Shown one piece after another: positions 23,077 to 34,640 of a DNA stretch of 64,000 nt. Source of the stretch: Gigantopelta aegis (lineage: Eukaryota; Mollusca; Gastropoda; Neomphalida; Peltospiridae). The notes below the pieces were generated by a model, which ran no database searches, was not told the origin of the DNA, and was given only the letters and a program-made list of their open reading frames with translations. Where the stretch lies: positions 26,754,029-26,818,028 of the forward strand of contig NC_054706.1 of the NCBI RefSeq assembly GCF_016097555.1, read 5' to 3'. The first letter of the stretch is position 1. Each line of letters opens with the position of its first letter. The translations under genes and the position numbers were made by a program.

Positions 23077-23670
23077 AAGTTGCTAAAATTGCGTTTTATT
23101 ATAAGTGACCATATGTGTCAAATATCGGAGGTGAATCTAGCCCAAATACATTATGACTAGCGAGCTCTCACCCACAATTACATTGTTTTGGTTTCTTGCA
23201 TGGGAATTTTCTTCCTGTTTTTAAAAACTGCCATCTCGCCTCACATTAATTAGCATAACTTCATAGAAACACACCTACAGTTTTTATAAAGAATTGTGTG
23301 TGACAGTAACACAATTTTAATAGTTAAATAAAAAAATATATATTTTAGGTATTATTCCGATCAGCACACAATACCCTCCCCCACATGCTATATTGTTCTT
23401 TTTAATGTATTTTCCAGGGAAACATGACCCGACCCCCACCCCTATCCCAACACACACACAAAAACCTTTGCTAGCCACGGTCTAGACCTCTACACAATTT
23501 CCTGCACAGGCACCTGTTTTACCAAATATTTCGTTTCAATGCTTCAAATTAATTTTATATGTACATTAAATTGTATTATAAACATGCTAAACTGCAAATT
23601 TTGCTGTAATAACAGAAACAACAAAAATTATCCTAAAAACATCGACATAGTAACTGTAACATTAGTATTT
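23077..23670. repeat. Duplicated block, copy B, piece 1
   Basis: It is nearly identical to 2530-3129 (same orientation), from AAGTTGCTAAAATTGCG to ACATTAGTATTT. Only scattered substitutions and one small length change (near 23610) were noted. Confidence 0.9.
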
Positions 23671-24928
23671 GTATAAACATGTTTATGTTGGTCTTGCATG
23701 TCGATTTTTCAAGATAGGTAGGGCCTAGATGTCCAACATGTTAGAATTAAGACATTGTTGTACACGATTGTAAGCATCACAGGGGATAACCGCATGCGGG
23801 TAACTGTAGTTACTCGCATCCAATATGGCGGAGGACGCACTTGAAGAGTATTAATCAATGTGAATTTCCGTATTTCTAAGCATTCACATTTTAATAGAGC
23901 GTATCGGCAGTTGCTTTAGTATGAATATATTTTGAATCAATGAACTAAGGATAAGATGTGTCATTCGGCTGATAATGAAATCACAAAGTTAGGCATGATG
24001 AAGGTAACTTCGAAGTGGTAATGTAGGTAACTCTCTAGTCAGCTTCTGATGAGATGTGGGTATCTGACAAATGGGATGAGGGTAACTGCAATGATGAGCG
24101 TAATTGTAGGATGAGAGTATCTGCAGTAGTTGTCTCTTCATAACTAATGGTCGCCATATGCGTCTAGAAACAATTAGTAAAAAACGTTATTCTTATGTTT
24201 TTCCCTTCATTTTCTTTTTCAGATTATTACATATGCTATTTGTGCGATACATCCTCCGCCCGAGCCAATACTATTTTAACACACCCCATCAAAATGTACA
24301 CTGGGACCATTCAAATATTATGTAACGCTCGAGGGTGTTGATGGGTGTAGCGCCAAACGTTATGTGGCTTTACAAGAGGGAAAATAACGTCATGTCGTGG
24401 CTACTTCATTTAGCTATTTATCAATGAAACTTTGCATTCCTACGCATTCATCTATCAATGAAGTTTATACAAAAAATATTATAAATATATTCACGGCTAA
24501 ACAAAATTATTAAAATATATATTTTGTTAACTTATGCTGCTAACATTAATTATACAGCAAGTATGTTTCCGATTTATAAATATGAATCGAAAGAACCATG
24601 TGCACACTTTTCGCATAATATCTATGCGGAGTTGTACTGTGGCACCTCTCGAAAGACGTATTTTCATAAATATCATGTGTATCTCTTCCACCGCCATGTA
24701 ATAAAGGGGGGAGGGAGGGTGTCTAATTTTGATATAATAGCGTTACGTAATATTTCAACGGCTCCATGGTGAATAATTGGGGGGGGGGGGGGAGAGTGTT
24801 GCCTTTGATTTAATAACAAACATTAGGGCACTAAGGCAAGTTCGAGGGGTACCAAGGCAAACATTTCCTTCAAAAGAGTGGCACCTTATGATCTTGGACT
24901 CTAGCCTATGCAGTTCGTTGGATACGGA
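23671..24928. other. Non-coding interval of copy B absent from copy A, left part
   Basis: It contains several near-repeats of a GGTAACTGYAGT-like phrase around 23795-24130 and G-rich tracts near 24779-24792. No gene is supported. Confidence 0.5.
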
Positions 24929-25027
24929 CAGTGGGGTGATCAGTGGCGTAGCCAGGGGGGCCCAGAGGGCTTGGATGCCAGGTGCCCCCCCCCCCCCCCC
25001 CCCTACAAAATCCTGCCTACACCACTG
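24929..25027. mobile_element. 99-bp hAT-type MITE
   Basis: The 8-bp GATACGGA flanks it at 24921-24928 and 25028-25035. It starts CAGTGGGGTGATCAGTGGCG (a CAGTGG repeated 12 bp apart) and ends CCTGCCTACACCACTG. The 8-bp duplication and the CAGTGG-CCACTG ends are typical of hAT. It has a C tract inside. Confidence 0.75.
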
Positions 25028-25035
25028 GATACGGA

Positions 25036-26280
25036 TGCCTTAATATGTGTGTGGTTGTCATGCATTTGTACTGAATGGACAGTAGCTCGAATGTCTTCTG
25101 GTCGCAGCCCGCGGTTACGACCAACACGCGCTCTGCAAGTACACAGCTAATAACTACACAAATGGCAATGGCAAAACTAAGTTTAGTTGAAGCATTCATA
25201 TCTAAAGACGTTGGACATTTGGCTGCTGACGAGCTAAGCTCTAGCGTGTTTTGTTTTGTTTTTGGTTGTTTTTTGTGGGGGTTTTTCTTGTTTGTTGTTG
25301 TTTTTTGTTTTGTTTTTTATTCTCCCTTGCCGGGGCATTTTGATGTCCAACAACAAAATACAAAAGTGAATGGAATGCGTGCGTGCGTGCGTGATTCAGT
25401 AAATATTGGGAGTATATTTTAATTTTAACTTTGGTATAATCTAACATTAAATTTTCGTTTGGGGTAATTGTCCTTTCATCTTTCAGAGTTTGGGTAATAT
25501 GTCGGACAATTTCAATCTTGAAAGTTAATATAAGAAGACTATAAAAACATAAAGCTATATTATAGTATGACTTTACCGTCGAGTCATTTCGTCTTATATT
25601 CAAAATAAAGTAGGCTAATCAATCACCCAATTTTGAATGAGCGTTCGAGGTGCGCCAACTCCTCAATAGGTGGCGTTACGCAACAACAGGATCCCACGTG
25701 ACACTATGAAAAACCCGGAAGTAAACGACTTTGCGTCTATAACATTTTGTAAAAAGTTCTATAAATAATGCCTTCTTCATATTTTTGTGTTCCTCAATAC
25801 CACGGAAGAAGGAAACTTTCCAAGTGACAAGATATTGTAAAAGAAAAGACGGATTGTTGCTATGAGATAAGACAAATAACACTTGAAAGTCGACCGTCAG
25901 TGTTAATTGTTTGTTTTTACAGACTGCATATATTCTGTGACAAGATTATAAAACATGTAAGTCCTACTGAATTTTTATTTTACTATTTTCTCCTGTAGAT
26001 TCTGTTAGAATATAGTTTAGGTAATGCTAAAATATAAAATATTAATAACACGATGATATGAATTTTTTCTTTTTGCTTAAAGACACACTATTTCTATCAC
26101 TGATATTATCAGTTTGCATGTGCTATTTTTTCACCACTTTTACATTATTTACGTCTAGCCTACTTGCCAATTATAAGTACACATTTAATTAAGCAATCGT
26201 ACAATTAATCTTTGCATAATTAATGCAAGGATATCAAATTGTAATGTGCAGCCAATCAAATTGTAATACGAAGCCTCTCA
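25036..26280. other. Non-coding interval, no gene recognised
   Basis: A G/T-rich tract lies at about 25247-25320 and a short (TGCG)n at about 25378-25392. Nothing with coding character was identified. Confidence 0.5.
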
Positions 26281-26284
26281 ATAT

Positions 26285-26585
26285 TTTATATAGAGCCAGG
26301 ACATAGATCAGTGGTAAGGCAATCACCTAATGTGCGGTAGGTTTAATATTGATTTCCGCAATGGGTCCATTGGGCTATTTTTTATTCTATCTGATGCGCC
26401 ACAACTGGTATAACAAAGGCTGTGGTATGTACCATCCTGTCTGTGGGATACTGCATATATAAAAGATTGCTTGCTGCCCATCAGAAAGAATAACCCAGTG
26501 TGTGGTGGAAGCAGGTTTCCTCTCTCATTATCTTGTGTTGTCCTTAACCATATAACCTTACATACATGTGTACCATGCATATAAT
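26285..26585 (+). mobile_element. SINE family A, old diverged copy
   Basis: The core TGTGGTATGTACCATCCTGT, ATAAAAGATTGCTTGCTGCC and TTAACCATATAACC identify it. It is much more diverged than the copy at 2080. Confidence 0.75.
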
Positions 26586-27489
26586 AATAAAAAGTTTAAA
26601 ATAATATTTGGATAGTGGGGGTGTTATTGTGGGGGGGGGGGGGGGTCTTCAAATTACTGGTAGGATATACATGTATATATTTGTTTGCACAGAATCATCC
26701 CCCCCCCCCCCCCCCACTCCTCCCCGCATATTTATACTGATTCCAGTAATAGTATTATACTATATAAATTATAATATTATATTTTTATAACATCTTTTAT
26801 GATGTTGTTTTGCCCTTGTTACCAGTTTGCCCGAGTCATTTCACATTTTTTACAGATTTATAAATAAGGAAAGAAAAGGAACAATAACCCAATAACACCC
26901 CCTCTACCTAAATATTATTTTAATATTATTTTGTGTATATTTGATAGATGTTTGGCTGTGTAAAAGCTGCAAGTATGTATGTATGTCAATTACTAAGTAC
27001 TAAATTACCTATACTATAGGATCTGCGGAGGCTCTTTAAACAGACATTCCTGTTGTTTCCTATTTGTTGATTTAAAAATAAATGCAAAACATATTAAGCT
27101 TAGCTATATGAATACATTTGTATTATAATTGAATTTTGCATTTCAGGTAGAGAACTAGTATGGTTCCTTAAAGACTGAAGCTAGAAGCCATTCCACGCTT
27201 GTTTTTATGGATAGAACCTGATTTATTGTCTTGTTGGGACAGGACAAGCAGACTACAAAATGGAAACAATAAGAAAAGTGCCAGATTCGTATTCAGATGA
27301 TGAAACAAAGGTTTTTTATGTTTCATGATGATTGTTCCTTAGTAAAAAAAAAATGTGTCAAAGTGTCAGATGTTGAAGTTGTGAGATACAAGTGAATATC
27401 AGACTGTACTTGGAACATTGGGTACTGGAATTTTTGTTATGCTTTGAATGACTAAAAATTAGTCCATTGAAAGTTGTCATCCAATGTAA
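26586..27489. other. Non-coding interval with G and C tracts
   Basis: G tract at about 26632-26645 and C tract at about 26699-26715. An acceptor-like TTTTGCATTTCAG at about 27134-27146 precedes a short ATG frame at 27260, but no convincing exon was found. Confidence 0.45.
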
Positions 27490-28141
27490 TGGCCCTGTCA
27501 CACTGTAGCGTATCGTACTAGCGTATGTCAGCGTATGAAAAATATCACTCATACGCTGGTATACGCTGACATACGCTAGGGGTACGTTAGGCATAGGTTG
27601 TATACGTTTGAAGCACGGTGGCATACGCTGGCATACGGCGAGGTAGAAAATTATTTGTGCGTACTCCGACGTATGATTTATACGCTAAGCATACGTTAGG
27701 CAGACACTGAATACGCTAGGGGTACGTGACTCCTAGGTCGAGTACGCTGGTCGTACGCTGACATACGCTGGCATGAAGGTGTACCGTATAGCTAGCGTAT
27801 TGATAGCGCATTGATAGCGCATGAGTAACGTACTTCTAACGTATGTCTGACGTATCTGCAACGTATACGCTAGCCATACGCAGAGTACGCTGGCCATACG
27901 CTGGTCACACGCTGACATACGCTGTCATACGCTAGCCATACGCAGAGTACTCTGGCCATAGGCTAATATTTCCTGACATTCGCTGGTCATACGCTGGTCA
28001 TACGCTACGCATAGGATAAATATGGTAAGTATACGCACAATTCTGCATTTTCAAGGGCTTCATGTGCGTATGAAAATTATTTTATGAATTTTCATACGCA
28101 ACTGATACGTTTCTCTCATACGCTATAGTGTGACAGGGCCA
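27490..28141. mobile_element. 652-bp Harbinger-like MITE built from short palindromic repeats
   Basis: The ends TGGCCCTGTCACACT and AGTGTGACAGGGCCA are perfect 15-bp inverted repeats, flanked by TAA (27487-27489 and 28142-28144). The 3-bp TAA duplication fits PIF/Harbinger. The interior is dense with variants of CATACGCTGG and its reverse (more than 20 by eye). No coding capacity is evident. Confidence 0.85.
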
Positions 28142-28203
28142 TAAGCCATGAAATAATGGTAATAAAATTGATATGAAACATGGTTTTTCCACCTAGACTT
28201 TAT

Positions 28204-28561
28204 TATTCAGTACCATTTCACATGTTGTTTGTATGAGTAAAGCCTACATGAAATTGGGTTCTGGATATATATTTTTTTTAATTATTTTTTTATTGCCCCA
28301 GATCAAACAGACAATGTCATGGCTGGGGACCCTTGAATCATTGCCTTACAACGGTAATACATATTGTAAAGATGTGTCATGAATGAAAATCAAGTAGATA
28401 CACAACTTCCTATAATATAAAAATATACATTTCCAATGTTCTGCAACAGAGAAAGTGAAGTGTATCACATGTGCTTGAACGTTTTTTTGGGGTTTGTTTT
28501 ACATAATTGTGATTTATATTTCTAAATTATGATGCTTTGCATGTTGTTGGTTTTATATTTT
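28204..28561. repeat. Duplicated block, copy B, piece 2
   Basis: It matches 3125-3486, from ATTCAGTACCATTTCACATG to TTTTATATTTTT, with only a few differences. Confidence 0.88.
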
Positions 28562-29226
28562 TAGACATTTATAAATGCTTTCTGTTTACATACATTTGGT
28601 TCATACTCCCTCCCCCCACAAATTCATTGACATTAATTGGCTTTGATCTGGGGGAGGGAGATAGACAAGAAGGTAGGAGAGAGAGGGAGGCGTGAGCAGA
28701 TGGAAGACTTGGATAGTTATTGCTGGGGATAAATACACTGCGAAACTATGGATTGCTTGTCGACCTTTTTTTTTCTGTTGTGTACCGTATATATAACATA
28801 ACATGGTGACAGATGTAAAAAAAAACCCCACCCCAAAATATGTTGATGACTAAATAGAATTCATCTAAAAATAGTTCACCCTTCACAGCTGTTGCATTAG
28901 TGGCACTGGTACTCAGGGCTTTAGATCTCACTAATTTGGACACAATATATATATATTGTTTTCTTCTGCTGAAGGGTTATATTGCATTAAAGTTATTTTA
29001 ATCTAATTCAAGCAAAACATTTCAGTGGTTTTGAAGTAAACTGTTTTGAGGTTAGCATGTTTGTATTTAATTTGGTATGTTTATTTTGGGCACAGCATTT
29101 AATAATTGAATTAGTTGAATCTAAAGCCCATATCGTTTTCACTACTACATCTCAGTTTACCATAAATGAATTTATGGAACATTTTATTTACATTAAACGA
29201 CAAACCATGTTTGCCCGAAAAACATT
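28562..29226. other. Interval of copy B absent from copy A, right part
   Basis: It is non-coding and includes a GGGAGGGAGATAGAC purine-rich tract near 28652-28690. It would be removed by a deletion between T runs at 28557 and about 29222. Confidence 0.5.
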
Positions 29227-29984
29227 TTTTGCCCGAAAGTATAAATACACAACTTGGGGGGTGGGGTGGGGTGAATGGGGGCTTATATTGTCCCAAACTG
29301 TGACACCATGACAATGGTATTCCAAAAACCATGATAGTGCTGTTATTTATTAAATGGAGAAGTGTATACTTAGTAATAGTGCTTAGTGGTGTGAATGGAA
29401 ATTGTCCCGTCAATTGGTACCCCATGATATTTGACATCCAATAGCTGAAGTGTATACTTAGTAATCAATGTGCTCTAGTGGTGTTATAAATGGTTGAAAA
29501 TAGCTGATTAATAAATTTTATAAAGCAAAAATAAATTTTAACTTAAAAGGCATTCACAACATCCAGGTAAGTTTGAAGACTGATAATAAAATTTGCATCC
29601 CCCCCCCCCCAACACACACACACCTCAAGTATGTTCATCCCCAACAAAAAAATCCTGTTCGCCCCCACTTGGGGTTTTGGTGTATCCTTTTTTTAAATAT
29701 CGATAAGGGGGAAAAAAAAAAAAATCTAAATTATGAAAGATGACTACGTTTGTAAGTAAAATAGGTCTTGTGATTACTAACACCCATGTATATTAATCAA
29801 TGTCATCTTTACTGCCGAACATTAATATTGGGAGTGGGGCGAACCGACAGATAGTTGGGTGCGAAATGGCTTGGAGAGGAAACGTCTGGTACCCAAGCCA
29901 TTGACGATAATTTGGTTTAAAAAGTCATAATAAAGTTTTATGTAATTTCACAGACATTGTACTCCACAATGATTATCACTTCTG
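29227..29984. repeat. Duplicated block, copy B, piece 3
   Basis: The part 29560-29984 is collinear with 3844-4264. The part 29227-29559 shares phrases with 3487-3843 but in a partly reshuffled order (for example GAAGTGTATACTTAGTAAT occurs twice here). A C tract at about 29599-29610 corresponds to the one at 3883. Confidence 0.8.
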
Positions 29985-30686
29985 CTCTCTTAGAATTCAA
30001 TTATTTTTGTGTTAACAATTTGAAGACTGTAGGGGACATATCTTGAAATAAATCCGAAGTGTTAGTGTTCATTTATTTTCCTAAGTAGTGTTTGCGTGAC
30101 AGATGGAAAAAGATCGTATTTTTAACGTTAACAAAAATGAAGTTGTAGCTAAGGAGAAATAAAAATGGTCATATCTCTAAACGAGATCAGTGTATACTAG
30201 CAAGCTGACATTCCACATATTGATATTGGTGAGAGGTACACGCACACCAGTGAAATATTCAATTGGGGTCAATGGGTAGGTCATCAGACGTCAAAAGGTC
30301 ACGGATTTCAGACGACGCTCAAAATCCTACACTTAATCAAGTATTTGATTAGTATTTTATTGATGATCAATTATTTTATGCTTACAACTTAAAAACTGTA
30401 CAGCACGTGCCAGACATCAGTGTTCATTAATGTTTTTAAAGTTGGTTTGCATGACATTAGCAAAAAAAAAAAAAAAAAAACCCCCAAAAAAACAAAACAA
30501 ACAACAAACCCTCATGTTATGAGAGAACTGTGAATGGTTGTAACAATAAACCATATCAGTATATACTAAAAAATGAACATTCCAATTGTTTATATAGGTG
30601 TTGAACATACACACAAACAGAGATGGAGAGGGCGAGAACAGCACAGACACCTGAAAAATATCTTGGTTCACCAGAGATTAATAATT
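29985..30686. other. AT-rich non-coding stretch
   Basis: An A tract lies at about 30462-30480. No gene or element was recognised. Confidence 0.5.
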
Positions 30687-31438
30687 AATCACCGTCGCTA
30701 CCACTAGTTGATACTTCTTTACTGTCACTACAGCTGTCATCATCACTGCCTTCCTCTTCGTTGTCTGTGTTGTATCGGACCTCCTGTAGGATATCCCCAT
30801 CACACCACTGGTCCCAGTCTTCCTCCACGTCCACCAGCGGCAATCCATCCATTATTGTCTGTGGGTTCAGGAATATCGGGTTTGGGTGTATGGGCTCTTT
30901 TCCATATCCCTACTTGATACAATGTAGTTTACCCTTTTAATGTGTTCACGCAGGCAAACTTGTGGCGGTGGAAACGTTGACAGGTCAACATTTTTCCTGG
31001 GGTCGAGTTTGCTTCCTGTCACACTTTAGACATTAATATAGACCACAACGAAGGTCATCCACTTTGGTGATTGATGTCATCTGATAGATCCTGCAAGTAA
31101 ATGCTTCTAAGGTAAGAGAACGATCCTCAGTGATTTGCCAGGACTCGCCAAGCTTCTGAAATACCTCTTGATATTTTGGTTTTGTCTGAATACGTTTGAT
31201 TAGCTTTATTTTACCAATTCTTTTAAATGCTCTCGTTGTGTCACATCCGGTGAATGCATGAAGCCCTAAAAGAGCGGTGCAATAAACTGGAGTAAAATCG
31301 TCAGCCGACTTTGAAATGTCCCATAGCTTTCTTTTGTTACCAGATCCACTATCGAACAAGATGTGTGTCTTTAAATTTGATGCATAGTAGAGCAGAATGA
31401 AAAATATATCACTGTCTGGACTTCTGACACGCATAAAG
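30687..31438 (-). pseudogene. C-terminal fragment of a large invertebrate protein family (GLHAFTGCDT motif)
   Basis: The longest frame (31033-31434) reads RVRSPDSDIFFILLYYASNL, LFDSGSGNKRKLWDIS, LLGLHAFTGCDTTRAF and LGESWQITEDRSLTLEAFTC. In another frame QVCLREHIKRVNYIVS follows, then IFLNPQTIMDGLPLVDVEED and an acidic Ser-rich tail ending at a stop near 30687. From memory this matches a large, lineage-expanded family of unknown function found in molluscs, cnidarians and fish. The order SPDSD then GCDT recalls PIN/FEN-like nucleases, which is inference. At least two frame changes mark it as broken. The N-terminal half is absent here, but a different copy's N-terminal half lies at 45085-46330. 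Confidence 0.65.
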
Positions 31439-31799
31439 CCAACGTTCTTTTTCTCTTACCCTTGTGTCAGTTTCTTCTTGGTCTCTCTTAACATGGGTAC
31501 TTCTGACATGAGGACAGTTTGCCCATTAGTAGATGTCAAGTTATATGCTTTATTTATTTATAAATATGTCTTTATTCAACCAAATCGCTAAATTGAATAT
31601 GTTAGCGTATGTATTTCTCAAGGAAATGTAATCCAATTTATATGGGTAACATGATGTTTATTCCCCGTATTATTACGGCCCCAGACGTTTCGGCAATATC
31701 CATGTATGACGAAATGTTTGTGTATGTCCCACACACCAGCAATTTACTCATCAGCTTATATCTTGGTATTTGAAGACACTTTAACACTTTGAAATGTGA

Positions 31800-31842
<43 letters not shown>

Positions 31843-31879
31843 GAAAAATAAAAAATTATTACTTGGCTGAACTGTTTTG
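31439..31879. other. Non-coding stretch with (AAT)n microsatellite
   Basis: (AAT)n at about 31800-31841; otherwise featureless. Confidence 0.5.
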
Positions 31880-32203
31880 TGCATATGGTTAAGGACCACT
31901 CAGATTTTGAGAGGAAACCCGCTGTCGCCACTACATGGGCTACTCTTTCCGATTAGCAGCAAGGGATCTTTTATTTGCGCTTCCCACAGGCAGGATAGCA
32001 CAAACCATGGCCTTTGTTGAACCAGTGATGGATCACTGGTCGGTGCAAGTGGTTTTACACCTACCCATTGAGACTTGCGGAGCACTCACTCAGGGTTTGG
32101 AGTCAGTATCTGGATTAAAAATCCCATGCCTCGACTGGGATCCGAACCCAGTACCTACCAGCCTGTAGACCGATGGCCTAACCACGACGCCACCGAGGAC
32201 GGT
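31880..32203 (-). mobile_element. SINE family B
   Basis: The minus-strand head lies at 32203 (CCGTCCTCGGTGGCGTCGTGG split by one change). The B-box-like GGGTTCGGATCCC, the middle and the core follow. The 3' end has GTGGTCCTTAACCATATG. It abuts the PIF/Harbinger transposase exon at 32215. Confidence 0.85.
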
Positions 32204-32668
32204 TTTACTTACAGAGTTGGTGAAAGGACAATATCTGGTATTGTCACCAGTACATGCCAAGCATTACACAAAGTGTTGAAAGATGATCATCTAAGAGTGA
32301 GTTCATTACAATAAGTTTACAAACTGATGTGATTTTCCTGCTAGTAGTATACATATATAGTACTAGTTAATTAATAACAGGACTATCTTCATCAAACTTG
32401 TTATTTATTGGTTTATGAATGAAATACAAACTGATATTAATTTGTTAAATATCAAATAAAATAATCCTTTTAGAGTGAAAGGGTATAATGATGAAGTAGA
32501 ATAGAATACTTTTGCAGTTAAAGGGTATAACAATTCACAATTTATAGGAATTTGTTTGGTCTTCATAGTTTGTGAACATGAAGAGTGTTTGTATATATAC
32601 CAATACTTCAGAAACAAATGTTCATTTCAAAATGGCTAAATGAGGCTTTTTAGTACAGATTGGTGTAA

Positions 32669-33141
32669 AGCCTCACTACACAGATGTCATCTGCCATTGA
32701 AACCCATGTTAAATTGCCCAACTTCAAATGAAGATTGCCCATAGAACGGGTTCTCGTTGGCACTAACAACATATACCATTGCGAACATACATTATGTAAG
32801 CATTTATTTTCACACAACAATTGAGAACATTTCCGTCTCAGTTTTTTGCTATATGACCGCATCTGGCTGTAGTACCGGTCCGAACAGGTGCTGCATTAAC
32901 CGATTCACTCCGGCTGTCTCTTGCGCTATATACCCATGTCCCAAAAGGTCAATGCAAAATATTACATAATATCATGGGCAAAATACAGCCAGAAGGCTTA
33001 CCATTAAACATACATATTGTTTTAATTCTTCCCCCAATTCCTAGACGTGAATATGTGAACCACAACATATGTCACAATTAGGAACTATAGTGGACCGTGA
33101 TGAATGAACTCTCACCCGGAAGTGATCTGTGTAGTGAGACC
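32669..33141 (-). mobile_element. PIF/Harbinger-type MITE, copy 3
   Basis: It is a 473-bp reverse-oriented copy of the 7690 family with TAA on both sides (32666-32668, 33142-33144). It lies inside the older PIF/Harbinger element. Confidence 0.88.
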
Positions 33142-33583
33142 TAAGTGAATGAATCTCGAGAAGAGGTTTGTTTAGTAGGTCGGTGATTCTGAAATCCAGC
33201 ATTAGATGCATTTTCACTGACTTGAGTCATTTGTTTTTGTAAAATAACATTTTGGATATTGTCCATTGCAAGAAGGCAATTTTTCTTTGACATGTTCGCA
33301 AGTGATTGTGCTACATATAACCCAAACGTAGAAGATGCATCAGGTACTTTAGATGTGTTTGGTTCTGGTTCAGCAAGTGATTTTGCTAAACTTCTCAAAA
33401 TGTTCAATTCTTCATCCTCATTCCTTTTTTTCGGGGGTGTTTTTCTGGCATTCACAGAAAGTGGTAACTTGTCCAAAGATGTCGCCTTAACTCCACCATC
33501 TGTAGCCTCACCACCTGCAGTATCTTCTACATTATACTCATCAGCAGAGTCATCGACGTCTGAAGCAGGAGAGTCAGGTTTCT
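33141..33583 (-). pseudogene. MADF/BESS-like accessory protein of the PIF/Harbinger element, C-terminal exon
   Basis: An acceptor (TTGTTCTTTTTAG) opens the exon at 33583 with KPDSPASDVDDSADEYNVED. Later come a basic stretch, PPKKRNEDEELNILRSLAKS, and FGLYVAQSLANMSKKNCLLA with MDNIQNVILQKQM. The last segment looks like the BESS-type interaction tail of MADF proteins that accompany Harbinger transposases. The stop at 33141-33143 is formed at the border of the MITE at 32669-33141, so the original C terminus was altered by that insertion. No MADF domain is seen here; it would be in upstream exons at higher coordinates, which I could not find. Confidence 0.65.
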
Positions 33584-34640
33584 AAAAAGAACAATTAATA
33601 ATAATAATAAATAATAATAATAATAAAAATATATATAAACGTGGTGGTTTTTTTTTTTCATTTTTTTTTCAGGTACCTACTACACAAGAAGAATGGCAAC
33701 AAATCAGCAAGGATTTCTAATAAAAGTGGAACTACTCAAACCGTACGCGGGGGCGGGGGTGGGGGTGGGGGGGTGGAGGTGTTTAAGGAGCCAGCTTACA
33801 CTTTTTTGAAAATGAAAAATGTCGATCAATATTTTTCATTTGGGGATTTACTTTTAGGGGAGGGAGGGGGTGGTCAAATGTGTACGGTTTGTACGCTCGT
33901 GAAAATGTTGAAAATTATGGACGGTCCCTTAGAAGCTATTGATGGAAAGCACATTTCAACAAGACAACCATTGAATACAGGCCCGCTGTACTTTAATTAC
34001 AAACACTTCTTTAGTGTTATACTACTTGCATTGGTGGGTGCCAATTTCAAATTTATTTCCATAGATATTGGAGCAGCTGGAAGATGGAAGCTGGAGATGC
34101 TGGAGTGTTTGCTCAGTCTACTTTGAAAAAGGCTGTGGATGATAAGTCCCTACGATTTCCAGAACCTGCCATAGTTGAAGACACAAAATATTTGTGTAAC
34201 TATCATATCATTGGGAATGATGCTTTTCCATAAAGAGAAGACATTATGAAACCCTTTCCGCATAGATCCTTTTCGAGGGAACGTACCGTATCTTCTATTA
34301 CAGATTTTCACGCGCGAGACGAGTGGTTGAAAATGCGTTTGGGATCCTTACTAACAGGTTCCGTGTTTCCCCGACTCCTATTAGTCTTGACCCAGATAAG
34401 GTTGTGTGTATTGTCTTGGCTGCATGCTCCTTGCATAGATCAGCAATCCTCAAGTTATATCAGAAATGCCTTGATCGACCAAGAGGATGAACGTCATCAC
34501 ATTATACATGGTACATGGAGAACTTCTCCAAGTCCCACTGGTCCACCGCCTTTGACAGGGTGAAACTCAACAGTGACCGCAAAGTTCCAACGGCAGTTGC
34601 TCCAGTCCCATTTCAATTGAACTGCAGGTCGTGTTTCCTG

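Larger units (their letters stand above)
32215..34563 (+). pseudogene. PIF/Harbinger transposase (DDE_Tnp_4), two exons, frame-broken
   Basis: Exon 1 (32215-32296) reads VGERTISGIVTSTCQALHKV and LKDDHLR, then a GTGAGT donor. Exon 2 starts at 33673 after TTTTTTTTTCAG with VPTTQEEWQQISKDF, and the junction LR|VPTTQEEW is in frame. About 220 bp of G-rich sequence (33722-33940) then separates this from the catalytic region: LEAIDGKHI (first Asp), LYFNYKHFFSVILLALVGAN, ISIDIGAAGR (second Asp), then in shifted frames GDAGVFAQSTLKKAVDD, NDAFP-stop-REDIMKPFPHR and VVENAFGIL (Glu). The breaks lie near 34087, 34233 and 34320. The family cuts at TWA targets and usually needs a partner Myb/MADF protein, which is present next door. 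Confidence 0.85.
32215..34640 (+). mobile_element. PIF/Harbinger DNA transposon, decayed
   Basis: Two transposase exons lie on the plus strand, and a MADF/BESS-like accessory gene lies on the minus strand between them. The left end was cut by a SINE, and a MITE (32669-33141) sits in the accessory gene. Terminal repeats of this element were not identified. Confidence 0.8.

Noticed and set aside
25075-25603. ORFs rich in Phe/Val or Lys/Gln on both strands
   Set aside because: Derived from a T/G-rich tract; no coding character.
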